Shown: positions 1 through 4,660, counted from the first letter of the stretch. The stretch: DNA of 5,481 nucleotides from DASZYF01 sp035545535 (GCA_035545535.1 DASZYF010000122.1:1-5481), one strand, 5' to 3'. A program made the numbers and translations. The notes: generated by a model not told the origin, from the sequence alone.

Positions 1-157
1 GCATCCGGTACTGCGCCAGCGTGACCTCGTCCTCGAGCCCCGCCAACGACCGGGCCGCCACGCCGACCAACGCCCGGCTCGCACCCAGGACCGCATCGAT
101 GACGTCGTGGTCGTCGACCGCCGGGCCGGGCCGATCCTTGACCGCAGCATCGTGCAC
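1..157 (-). CDS. MarR-family transcriptional regulator, N-terminal part (runs off the left edge)
   Basis: The reverse strand encodes about 52 residues, with HDVIDAVLGASRALVGVAAR followed by a segment ending LEDEVTLAQYRM. This matches the first helix and the start of the winged-helix domain of actinobacterial MarR regulators, where a [TS]LxQ[FY]R motif is typical. MarR proteins are dimeric repressors that bind short palindromes, often at their own promoter. The recognition helix and wing lie outside the window, so neither ligand class nor target can be named. The chosen start is GTG at 157-155, because no ATG in this frame lies upstream within reach. No Shine-Dalgarno sequence is visible. AACAAT on the minus strand (169-164) sits at the right distance to be a -10 for a leaderless transcript starting at this GTG. 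The family call rests on pattern recognition of a short N-terminus. Confidence 0.7.
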   Translation of the reverse strand, partial: MHDAAVKDRPGPAVDDHDVIDAVLGASRALVGVAARSLAGLEDEVTLAQYRM

Positions 158-167
158 ACTGCGATTG

Positions 168-180
168 TTGCATGATGCAA
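168..180. promoter_or_regulatory. 13-bp palindrome, probable MarR operator
   Basis: TTGCATGATGCAA is a perfect inverted repeat with 6-bp arms around a central G. It lies 10 bp before the proposed GTG start of the MarR-type gene and overlaps the candidate -10 (AACAAT, 169-164 on the minus strand). Size, symmetry and place fit an autoregulatory MarR operator. That this protein binds it is an inference. Confidence 0.5.
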
Positions 181-278
181 ACCATGGTGCGAGCCAGCGG
201 CGCGGCGGCACCGCTGTCTCGGCGACGGCCCCCGACGCCCGGCGATCCGCCGGATCGGCGCCTGCGGGCCGCTGCGTC

Positions 279-303
279 GTTTGTCCCGGCCCCCCGCGGG
301 TAT
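279..303 (+). promoter_or_regulatory. SigF/SigB-type general stress promoter
   Basis: GTTT at 279-282 and GGGTAT at 298-303 are separated by exactly 15 bp. This matches the GTTT-N15-17-GGGTAT consensus of mycobacterial SigF promoters and resembles Bacillus SigB and Streptomyces SigB/SigH promoters. Transcription would begin near 310 and leave a leader of about 50 nt before the RsbW-like gene. Genes for RsbW-type anti-sigma factors are often transcribed by the sigma factor they control, so the promoter fits its downstream gene. The rest of the 158-358 gap holds only a short inverted repeat at 243-257 (CGATCC/GGATCG). Confidence 0.6.
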
Positions 304-358
304 GGGTGGGGCTGACGAGCGTTGCAGTGGCGACGTCGGCTCGCACGGAGGGGGCGCG

Positions 359-766
359 GTGGACGTCGAGATGCGCCCTCTGATGTTCATCTTCGAGCCC
401 ACGACGCAGGTCGCCTCGCGGGCCCGCGCGACCGTGCGCGACTGCCTGCCGAGCATGATCGGCGACCAGGCCTCCGACGCCGTGCTGATGGCGTCCGAGC
501 TGGTCACCAACGCCGTCCTGCACGGGGCGGGACCGGTCGTCCTGTCCGTCGGGGTCGGCCGCGGCCTCGTGCGCGTCGAGGCGAGCGACTCGTCCGCGAC
601 GGTGCCGCGCGTGCGGCCACGCGCCGACGGCGAAGGCGGCCGCGGCATGGTCCTGATCGACAGCCTGTCCACCCGGTGGGGCGTGTGCGACCGCCAAGAC
701 GCCCAGCCGGGCAAGACCGTGTGGTTCGAGCTCTCGCTCGGCCCCGACAGCCCCCGTCCACCGTGA
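359..766 (+). CDS. RsbW-like ATP-binding protein (anti-sigma factor/serine kinase, HATPase_c_2)
   Basis: This 135-residue protein is a single GHKL/Bergerat-fold ATPase domain of the SpoIIAB/RsbW type. The N box is seen as SELVTNAVLHG, with Glu47, Asn51 and His55. A degenerate G1 region has Asp77 in VEASDSS, and the glycine-rich G2 region is GEGGRGM at about 91-97. STRWGV and KTVWFEL follow, as is usual for the abundant actinobacterial members. Such proteins bind sigma factors or phosphorylate anti-sigma antagonists on serine, but many have no known partner, and none is encoded in view. The GTG at 359 is chosen because GGAGGGGG (347-354) stands just before it; ATG at 371 would shorten the protein by four residues. 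A SigF/SigB-like promoter lies upstream, and the charged-repeat gene follows after 50 bp, probably co-transcribed. The family is clear; the partner is unknown. Confidence 0.85.
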   Translation: MDVEMRPLMFIFEPTTQVASRARATVRDCLPSMIGDQASDAVLMASELVTNAVLHGAGPVVLSVGVGRGLVRVEASDSSATVPRVRPRADGEGGRGMVLIDSLSTRWGVCDRQDAQPGKTVWFELSLGPDSPRPP

Positions 767-816
767 CCGATCACGCGCGTGGGAGCAGGTGACAGTGGGG
801 TTGATCGGAGGCTGAC

Positions 817-1377
817 ATGGATGCCGAGGTTGGGCCGGAGCTGCCCGCGGACGAGGAGCAACGCGAATCGGCCGATCGCGCGTTCCGGCGCGAGCGCGAG
901 GCAGACGAACGAGAGGCGATCGCCGACGAGCGCGAACGCCTCGCCGACGAGCGCGAGATGGCGGCGAACCAGCGCGAGTCCGGCGCTGAGGACCGCGAGG
1001 ACCGCGTCCGGTCGGCCATCGCCGCGGGCGACCTGCGGGACAAGGCGGCGTCCGACCGCGACGTCGCCGCTCGCGCGCGCGATGACGCCGCGGCCCTCCG
1101 GGACGAGGAGAGCGGCGCGGACGCCGACGCGGCGCGCCGCGACCGCTGGTCCGCGGCGACGGACCGCGAGTGGGCGGCCCGTGACCGCGACCGGGGCGCG
1201 GGGGACCGCGCGCTGCTGCGCGAGCTCGTCGGCGAGTCCGAGTCCGACGAAGCCCGGGACGCGCGGCACACCGACGCCGACGCGCGGCAGATCGCCGCGC
1301 GGAACCGTCAGATCGCGGCCGACGAACGCCGGGCGCTCGACGCGGACGAGGATCCCGACGCGGCCATCACGCCCTAG
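817..1377 (+). CDS. Highly charged heptad-repeat protein of unknown function
   Basis: This 186-residue protein consists almost entirely of Asp, Glu, Arg and Ala. A 7-residue unit of the form R-[DE]-x-x-A-x-[DE] runs with few breaks from about residue 15 to 135, for example EADEREAIADERERLADERE. A second short run, near 145-175, contains RQIAARN and RQIAADE. There are no cysteines, no signal peptide, no membrane segment and no recognisable enzyme domain. Alternating acid and Arg spaced three to four residues apart suggests a long stable helix, either a single alpha-helix or an alanine-based coiled coil. Similar repeats occur in actinobacterial proteins, sometimes attached to signalling domains; here the repeat stands alone. 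ATG at 817 follows GGAGG (807-811) at a good distance. It lies 50 bp after the RsbW-like gene in the same direction, suggesting an operon and a possible signalling or scaffold role, which is inferred. Confidence 0.8.
   Translation: MDAEVGPELPADEEQRESADRAFRREREADEREAIADERERLADEREMAANQRESGAEDREDRVRSAIAAGDLRDKAASDRDVAARARDDAAALRDEESGADADAARRDRWSAATDREWAARDRDRGAGDRALLRELVGESESDEARDARHTDADARQIAARNRQIAADERRALDADEDPDAAITP
921..956 (+). repeat. 21-bp-period DNA repeat inside the heptad gene
   Basis: CGCCGACGAGCGCGA occurs at 921-935 and again at 942-956, exactly 21 bp apart, encoding consecutive copies of the ADERE heptad core. The repeat decays on either side but keeps the 21-bp phase at protein level. 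This suggests growth by in-frame duplication. Confidence 0.7.
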
Positions 1378-1385
1378 CCGACACC

Positions 1386-1399
1386 GCCCGCCGGCGGGC
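1386..1399. terminator. GC-rich hairpin between convergent genes, possible bidirectional terminator
   Basis: GCCCGCCGGCGGGC is a perfect 14-bp palindrome lying 8 bp after the stop of the heptad gene and 14 bp beyond the stop of the converging RbpA-like gene. It can fold as a 5-bp GC stem with a CCGG loop. There is no T-tract on either side, so it is not a classical intrinsic terminator. Its position between two converging stops is the main support. Confidence 0.35.
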
Positions 1400-1413
1400 A
1401 GCGGGCGGGATGG

Positions 1414-1755
1414 TCAGCGTCGGTTGCGCAGCTCGCGCAGGGCCTCATCCAGCAGGCGCTCGCCGTCGGCCAGGGTGCGGCGCATCATCATGAACTCGTA
1501 CGGCGTCTTGTGCGGCGCGCCCGCCCGCTGAGCCGGCTGCGTCGCGGTCCCGCGCACCGGCCGGGCCGGGGCCGCGCAGATCCGGCACGGCCACTCCTCG
1601 GGCAGCTCGGCCTCGGCGCTGAACGCGACGGTGCTGCGGTGGTCGTGCACGCACCAGAACTCGGCATCGACACGGGCGGCACGCGCTCCGCGATCGATCT
1701 CGCCGACGGCGGACGGTCCGCTCATCCGGGAGCCCCGGATCGCGTGGCGGCTCAC
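1414..1755 (-). CDS. rbpA: RbpA-family RNA polymerase-binding protein (divergent paralogue)
   Basis: The 113-residue protein has the RbpA layout. An N-terminal tail has AIRGSRMSGPSAVGEIDRG. A zinc-binding core domain starts at FWCVHDH, with Cys35 and His39, and continues to LPEEWPCRIC, with Cys57 and Cys60. A linker follows, and then a C-terminal sigma-interaction helix ending DGERLLDEALRELR. RbpA binds RNA polymerase and group 1/2 sigma factors and stabilises the open complex. All four zinc ligands are present. The usual YKTHLAYVRERRS-like segment is replaced by PYEFMMMRRTLAD, and the linker (about 68-84) has few basic residues, so sigma or promoter contact may differ. This suggests a second copy rather than the housekeeping protein. 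GTG at 1755 is preceded by a weak GGTGA. The NYN gene lies 76 bp upstream on the same strand. The family is secure; the symbol names the family. Confidence 0.85.
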   Translation of the reverse strand: MSRHAIRGSRMSGPSAVGEIDRGARAARVDAEFWCVHDHRSTVAFSAEAELPEEWPCRICAAPARPVRGTATQPAQRAGAPHKTPYEFMMMRRTLADGERLLDEALRELRNRR

Positions 1756-1831
1756 GTGCGATCACCGGCCGACGGATGGAGAGCCCACGCGCTGGGGTCA
1801 GAGGGGCCACGGGTTGGTCGTCGGTTCGGCA

Positions 1832-2434
1832 TCACGCGCTCCGGAGCAGCGCCGCGGTGAGCGGGCGCTCGTAGGTCTTCACGTCGTGCGCTCGCGTCGA
1901 GGCCGCGCGGAGCTGCCGGCTGGCGGCCGCCAGGTCGGGGCTCAGCAACGTGAGCGTCCCGTGCCGGGCCACGCGGGCGAAGATGTGGTCGTTGCTGACG
2001 ACGACGAACTGCACCGCCCGTCGCGACTGCCCAGATCCTCGCCGCCGGCGCGCGGCTTCGAGCAGGGCGAGGTCTGCCGCGTCCGGGCCGGAGCCGACCG
2101 TGAGGATCGTGCCGATGCCGTCGTCGAGTGCTGCTCGACAGCGCGCGACGGTTGCGGTCTCACCGGCGAAGAACGCCCGGTCCGCTGTCCGGGCGACGAC
2201 GCGCACGAGGGCGAGCCGATCGCGCAGCCGCGCCGGCTCCGCCCTCAGGTTGTCGAGGTCCACCAGCAAGAGCCGCTCGGCCGGGCCCGGCTGCCACATG
2301 GCGTGGTCGGCGAGCCACTGCTCGGCCCACACCTCGGCGTCGCTGAACGTCAGCGCGGGCTCGTCGGCCTGCAGATCGATCCACTCGTAGTCGAGCGCGC
2401 CGTACTCGTGCACGTAGTCACCGCCGAGTCCCAT
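1832..2434 (-). CDS. NYN/PIN-like domain protein, putative ribonuclease
   Basis: The 200-residue product has a variable N-terminus (1-52) and then a fold resembling the NYN branch of PIN-like nucleases. The first strand is ERLLLVDLDNLRA, with Asp59 and Asp61. It is followed by ADRAFFAGET near 84-93, GSGPDAADLALLEAA with Asp118 and Asp121, and a late strand FVVVSNDHIFARVARHG with Asp149. Acidic residues at these points are the usual metal ligands of NYN/LabA-type RNases, which cleave or process RNA in the cytoplasm. This specific protein is not one I can match to a studied member. The start at 2434 is chosen over a much longer open frame because GGGGGT lies 6 nt before the ATG and the upstream extension is antisense to the desaturase gene. 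It precedes the RbpA-like gene on the same strand by 76 bp, so the two may be co-transcribed. Confidence 0.7.
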   Translation of the reverse strand: MGLGGDYVHEYGALDYEWIDLQADEPALTFSDAEVWAEQWLADHAMWQPGPAERLLLVDLDNLRAEPARLRDRLALVRVVARTADRAFFAGETATVARCRAALDDGIGTILTVGSGPDAADLALLEAARRRRGSGQSRRAVQFVVVSNDHIFARVARHGTLTLLSPDLAAASRQLRAASTRAHDVKTYERPLTAALLRSA

Positions 2435-2470
2435 GCTCAGACCCCCATCGCCGCGTGGTAGCGGCCACCG

Positions 2471-2484
2471 GCCGCGATCGCGGC
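2471..2484. repeat. 14-bp perfect palindrome upstream of the NYN gene
   Basis: GCCGCGATCGCGGC is self-complementary over all 14 bases. It lies 36 bp before the ATG of the NYN gene, so it falls in that gene's promoter or 5' leader. It could be an operator or a leader hairpin. Short GC-rich palindromes arise by chance in such genomes, so function is unproven. Confidence 0.4.
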
Positions 2485-2593
2485 ATGCAGCGGCCGACGT
2501 GGGTGAGGGATGGGCGCGCGCCGCACGCGTGGGCGGGGAAGTGGGCGCTGGAACGTGGTGAGGATGGCGGCCGTCCGACGATCGTCCGTGCAT

Positions 2594-2654
2594 CGCCTCG
2601 CAACCTGCGAGGCGTGGTCGTCGGCGCGTGGCGCCGAGGTCACGAGTCGTCGTG
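2594..2654. repeat. Cluster of three adjacent stem-loops
   Basis: Three perfect inverted repeats lie within 61 bp. The first is CGCCTCGCA/TGCGAGGCG with a 3-nt loop (2594-2614). The second is TCGGCGC/GCGCCGA with a 3-nt loop (2621-2637). The third is CACGA/TCGTG with a 4-nt loop (2641-2654). No T-run follows on either strand, so they do not look like an ordinary terminator. A structured RNA or a compound protein-binding region are the main alternatives. Confidence 0.5.
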
Positions 2655-2779
2655 CGTGAACCCGCGGTCGACTGTCCCGGACGTCGGCTGGCGAGTCGCA
2701 GGACCTGAAGATGCAACCTCGTTGAGCGTAGCAGCCGCTCCTCGGCCCGGAGCGTCGGATCGAAAGCCCCGTCCAGGGG

Positions 2780-2805
2780 TTGACACGCACCGGACCGCAC
2801 CGGAC
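2780..2805 (+). promoter_or_regulatory. TTGACA -35 box followed by a tandem 10-bp repeat, upstream of the desaturase gene
   Basis: A consensus TTGACA stands at 2780-2785. Immediately after it, CGCACCGGAC occurs twice in tandem (2786-2795 and 2796-2805), so two copies face the same side of the helix one turn apart. There is no good TANNNT -10 at 16-19 bp spacing, so either the promoter needs an activator or TTGACA is fortuitous. A direct repeat at this place could bind a regulator that recognises head-to-tail sites. Confidence 0.4.
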
Positions 2806-2863
2806 GCTGATGAGGTCGCTCGGGATGTATCGCCGGATGACCTTCTTCGGCGAGAGGCACGAC

Positions 2864-3889
2864 ATGGCGGTCTCCGCCTCGGCATCTTCGGACATCGGCG
2901 TGCGGGGCAGCGACTTCGCGCTCCTCAGCCGCGAGGTGAAGGCGGCCGGCCTGCTCGAACGGCGCCGGTTCGACGCGCTGCGCGGAGTGGTGGTGCCCGC
3001 GGCGCTGAGCGGCGCGGTGGTCCTGCTGTTCCTCTGGGTCGGCCGGTCGTGGTGGCAGCTGCTGGTGGCACCCCTGTTCGGGTTCGTGCTCGGCCAGCTC
3101 GCGTTCGTCGGTCACGATGCGGGGCACCACCAGGTGTTCCGCGGCGCCCGGGCCAACCGGGCCCTCGGCCTGCTCCACGCCAACGTGCTCGTCGGTCTCT
3201 CCTTCGGCTGGTGGAACGCCAAGCACAACCGTCACCACGGCAACCCGAACGCGATCGATCGCGATCCCGACATCGGGGACGGGGTCATCGTGTGGACCCC
3301 GGCGCAGATGGCGCGGCGCGCGGGCCTGGTCCGTCGGCTCACCCGCCACCAGGCGCGCTACTTCTTCCCGCTCCTGATGCTCGAGGGCCTGAGCCTGAAG
3401 GTCGCAAGCGTGCGCGCACTGCCCGAGCGGGGAGGCCGGCGCCGGCTGGTCGAGCTGGTGCTGCTCGTCCTGCACTTCGCCGGCCGCGTGCTCACGGTGT
3501 GCTTCGTGCTGTCGTGGCCGCAGGCCGTGCTGTTCTGCGCCATCGAGGAGCTCGCGTTCGGTGCTTACCTCGGCTGTTCCTTCGCGCCGAACCACATCGG
3601 CATGACGGTGACCGCCGGCGATCCGTCCGCGGACTTCCTGCGCAAGCAGGTGCTCACCGCGCGCAACCTGCGCGGCGGCCGGCTCACGTCGTTCTTCTAC
3701 GGCGGGCTCAACCACCAGATCGAGCACCACCTGTTCCCGAGCATGCCCCGGCACCGGCTGCGGCGTGCGGCACCGCTCGTTCGCCAGTTCTGCCAGCGGC
3801 ACGCCGTCGCCTACCACGAGACCGGCGTGTGGGAGTCCTACCGGCAGATCGTGGGTGCCCTGCGGCTGGCCGCATCCACGGCGCCGTGA
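2864..3889 (+). CDS. Membrane fatty-acid desaturase (acyl-lipid/acyl-CoA type)
   Basis: The 341-residue protein carries the three histidine boxes of integral-membrane di-iron desaturases: HDAGH (84-88), HNRHH (121-125) and QIEHH (285-289, in GLNHQIEHHLFPSMPRH). An extra His lies in APNH (241-244). Hydrophobic segments are seen at about 41-60, 65-83, 101-114, 196-216 and 219-240, giving the usual hairpin topology with the histidines on the cytoplasmic face. The enzyme would use O2 and electrons from a ferredoxin or similar carrier to place a double bond in a fatty acyl chain. QxxHH in the third box is typical of the linoleoyl-CoA/delta-6-like group, including actinobacterial relatives, but regiospecificity cannot be read from sequence. 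There is no fused cytochrome b5 domain. ATG at 2864 follows GAGAGG (2852-2857) by 6 nt; an upstream in-frame ATG at 2825 is less well placed. Desaturation would keep membranes fluid in cold or under other stress. Confidence 0.9.
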   Translation: MAVSASASSDIGVRGSDFALLSREVKAAGLLERRRFDALRGVVVPAALSGAVVLLFLWVGRSWWQLLVAPLFGFVLGQLAFVGHDAGHHQVFRGARANRALGLLHANVLVGLSFGWWNAKHNRHHGNPNAIDRDPDIGDGVIVWTPAQMARRAGLVRRLTRHQARYFFPLLMLEGLSLKVASVRALPERGGRRRLVELVLLVLHFAGRVLTVCFVLSWPQAVLFCAIEELAFGAYLGCSFAPNHIGMTVTAGDPSADFLRKQVLTARNLRGGRLTSFFYGGLNHQIEHHLFPSMPRHRLRRAAPLVRQFCQRHAVAYHETGVWESYRQIVGALRLAASTAP

Positions 3890-3928
3890 GCGGCCGTCGC
3901 CCGCGTCCGGCGAACGACGACGTGCGCG

Positions 3929-3973
3929 TACAGTGAAGTCACTGAGGACCTTCTACGAAGAACTCGTCTTCGT
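3929..3973 (+). promoter_or_regulatory. Possible -10 box and two inverted repeats upstream of the 48-residue gene
   Basis: TACAGT (3929-3934) fits the actinobacterial TANNNT -10 pattern, but no convincing -35 is seen. It overlaps the inverted repeat CAGTGA-AG-TCACTG (3931-3944), placed as an operator would be. A second repeat, ACGAAGA/TCTTCGT with a 5-nt loop (3955-3973), would form a 7-bp hairpin in the leader 23 nt before the Shine-Dalgarno sequence. Both repeats are perfect. Their function is inferred from position. Confidence 0.4.
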
Positions 3974-4008
3974 TGCCCTTGGCGCCTAATGCATCAAGGG
4001 AGATCGTC

Positions 4009-4155
4009 ATGGGTCAGAGCTACGCGCAACGTCAGGCCGTCGTCGTCGAGGTGCTCACCAAGGCCAAGGTCACCCTCCCGAAGGGTGTGACTGTGTCCGA
4101 CATCGCCGCTGACGTGCTCGACGCCCTCGACACCGGGCGCGAGACCATCCGCTGA
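4009..4155 (+). CDS. Small protein of 48 residues, unknown function
   Basis: I do not recognise this protein. It begins MGQSYAQRQAVVVEVLTKAK and continues through VTLPKGVTVSDIAADVLDAL to a short charged tail. It has no cysteines, no membrane segment and no signal peptide. The sequence suggests two amphipathic helices joined by a TLPKGVTVSD turn, as in a small soluble alpha-helical domain. The case for a real gene is good: AGGGAG (3997-4002) lies 6 nt before the ATG, codon third positions are G/C-rich, and the leader carries regulatory-looking repeats. The frame stays open upstream to about 3973 but without a good ribosome site, so the ATG at 4009 is preferred. It is 119 bp after the desaturase gene and converges on the HspR-like gene 30 bp away. 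The GC-rich gap between the two stops shows no clear terminator. Confidence 0.7.
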   Translation: MGQSYAQRQAVVVEVLTKAKVTLPKGVTVSDIAADVLDALDTGRETIR

Positions 4156-4185
4156 CGGCGTCGCGGGCGCATCGCCGGCGTCGCC

Positions 4186-4506
4186 TCACCGCTTCCGTCG
4201 GAGCGACAGCTTCTCGAGGTCCGCGCGAAGCTCCGAGTTCTCGTCCTGCAGGTCCATGACCATGGCGACGCCCGCGAGGTTGAGTCCCGCGTCCAGCAGG
4301 TCGCCGATGCGGCGCAGCCGGTCCAGGTCGTCAGCGCTGTAGCGGCGGGTGCCGCCGGCCGTGCGTTCGGGTTCGAGCAGGCCCCGTGCTTCGTAGGCGC
4401 GCAGGTTCTGCACCCCGGTGCCGACGAGCTCGGCGGCGACCGAGATGCCGTAGACGCCGCGCGCCGGGTCCGGTCCGGTCGCCGCTGCGCCTGCTCGTTC
4501 GGTCAT
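4186..4506 (-). CDS. HspR-like MerR-family heat-shock regulator
   Basis: The 106-residue protein has a MerR-type winged helix at about 18-75. YGISVAAELVGTGVQNLRAY is the helix-turn-helix, ARGLLEPERT and GGTRRYSADDLDRL are the wing, and IGDLLDAGLNLAGVAMVMDL follows. ISVAAxLxGxxxQxLRxY and GxNLAG are the hallmarks of the HspR subgroup, which represses chaperone operons and is relieved on heat shock. Residues 84-101 are a short coiled-coil-like segment for dimerisation. There is no metal-binding cysteine. The start at 4506 has GAGG 8 nt upstream; an upstream in-frame ATG at 4551 lacks a ribosome site. The gene is divergent from hsp20 with a shared 154-bp control region, which strongly suggests it represses hsp20 and itself. 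In many actinobacteria HspR sits in the dnaK operon, so this copy is probably a dedicated hsp20 paralogue. Confidence 0.85.
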   Translation of the reverse strand: MTERAGAAATGPDPARGVYGISVAAELVGTGVQNLRAYEARGLLEPERTAGGTRRYSADDLDRLRRIGDLLDAGLNLAGVAMVMDLQDENSELRADLEKLSLRRKR

Positions 4507-4540
4507 CGCGCTCGCCTCACCAAATCTTTCGGAACATCCT

Positions 4541-4586
4541 CTTGCGCTCATCGTGCCACAAGTGCTATATCAAATCTATAGCGCAC
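4541..4586. promoter_or_regulatory. Overlapping divergent promoters with an AT-rich 7-nt-spaced palindrome (probable HspR-like operator)
   Basis: GCTATA (4564-4569) and TATAGC (4577-4582) form an inverted repeat with a 7-nt spacer; allowing one mismatch, the arms extend to 8 bp (4562-4584). HspR sites (HAIR, CTTGAGT-N7-ACTCAAG) also have a 7-nt spacer, but the arm sequence here differs. For hsp20, TTGCGC (4542-4547) and TATATC (4566-4571) are 18 bp apart. For the regulator gene, TATAGA (4580-4575) could be a -10. Both -10 boxes fall in the palindrome, so one bound repressor could shut both genes. A weak CTTG...CAAG pair occurs at 4541-4562. Confidence 0.5.
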
Positions 4587-4617
4587 ACCACAGATCAGCA
4601 CAGGGCTGATCGGTGGT
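4587..4617 (+). repeat. Long stem-loop in the hsp20 leader
   Basis: ACCACAGATCAGC (4587-4599) and GCTGATCGGTGGT (4605-4617) are complementary at 12 of 13 positions, the exception being an A opposite G, with the 5-nt loop ACAGG. It follows the candidate hsp20 start site near 4578 and ends 30 nt before GGAGG (4648-4652). There is no T-run, so it is not a terminator. The middle arm's GCTGA could instead pair with TCAGC at 4617-4621. It does not cover the Shine-Dalgarno sequence. It may be a second operator or an mRNA control or stability element. Confidence 0.55.
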
Positions 4618-4660
4618 CAGCAGAGCATCCGAGAGAACAGGAGCCTTGGAGGTGGACACG

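Larger units (their letters stand above)
2435..2863. other. 429-bp intergenic region between divergent genes, rich in inverted repeats
   Basis: Open frames across this stretch are antisense or frame-shifted extensions of neighbouring genes and carry no recognisable domain. It must hold promoters for both the minus-strand NYN gene and the plus-strand desaturase gene. What stands out is a series of perfect inverted repeats: 2471-2484, 2577-2586 (GACGATCGTC), 2594-2614, 2621-2637 and 2641-2654. A TTGACA with a tandem 10-bp repeat follows near the desaturase gene. It could harbour a small RNA or several operators. Confidence 0.6.

Noticed and set aside
21..383. Plus-strand 120-residue open frame over the left end
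   Set aside because: It is Ser/Thr/Arg-rich without a domain and runs antisense to the MarR-like N-terminus.
921..956. CRISPR or satellite repeat
   Set aside because: The period is 21 bp without spacers and lies in frame within a repeat-protein gene.
771..1271. Minus-strand Ser/Arg-rich frame opposite the heptad gene
   Set aside because: The Ser/Arg/Ala repeats are the mirror image of the 21-bp coding repeat. The plus strand has the ribosome site and sensible composition.
2478..2830. A transfer RNA or other standard RNA gene in the large gap
   Set aside because: No tRNA cloverleaf arms, T-loop GGTTCRA or CCA-like end is seen; only isolated short hairpins.
2435..3817. Long minus-strand open frame extending the NYN gene to 661 residues
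   Set aside because: It is antisense to the desaturase gene, reads as low-complexity His/Arg/Glu/Pro-rich sequence, and the true start has its own ribosome site at 2434. High GC keeps antisense frames open.
2455..3936. Plus-strand 493-residue open frame
   Set aside because: It overlaps the desaturase gene in a shifted frame, with Arg/Pro/Ala-rich text and no domain. The desaturase frame carries all three histidine boxes.
4155..4186. Terminator between the 48-residue gene and the HspR-like gene
   Set aside because: Only a 4-bp GGCG/CGCC stem and a direct repeat of GGCGTCGC are present, without a T-tract.
4587..4655. Classical ROSE or FourU RNA thermometer in the hsp20 leader
   Set aside because: No segment upstream pairs well with the GGAGG at 4648-4652 and there is no UUUU run or UUGCU-type anti-ribosome-site. 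Only the distal stem-loop is supported.
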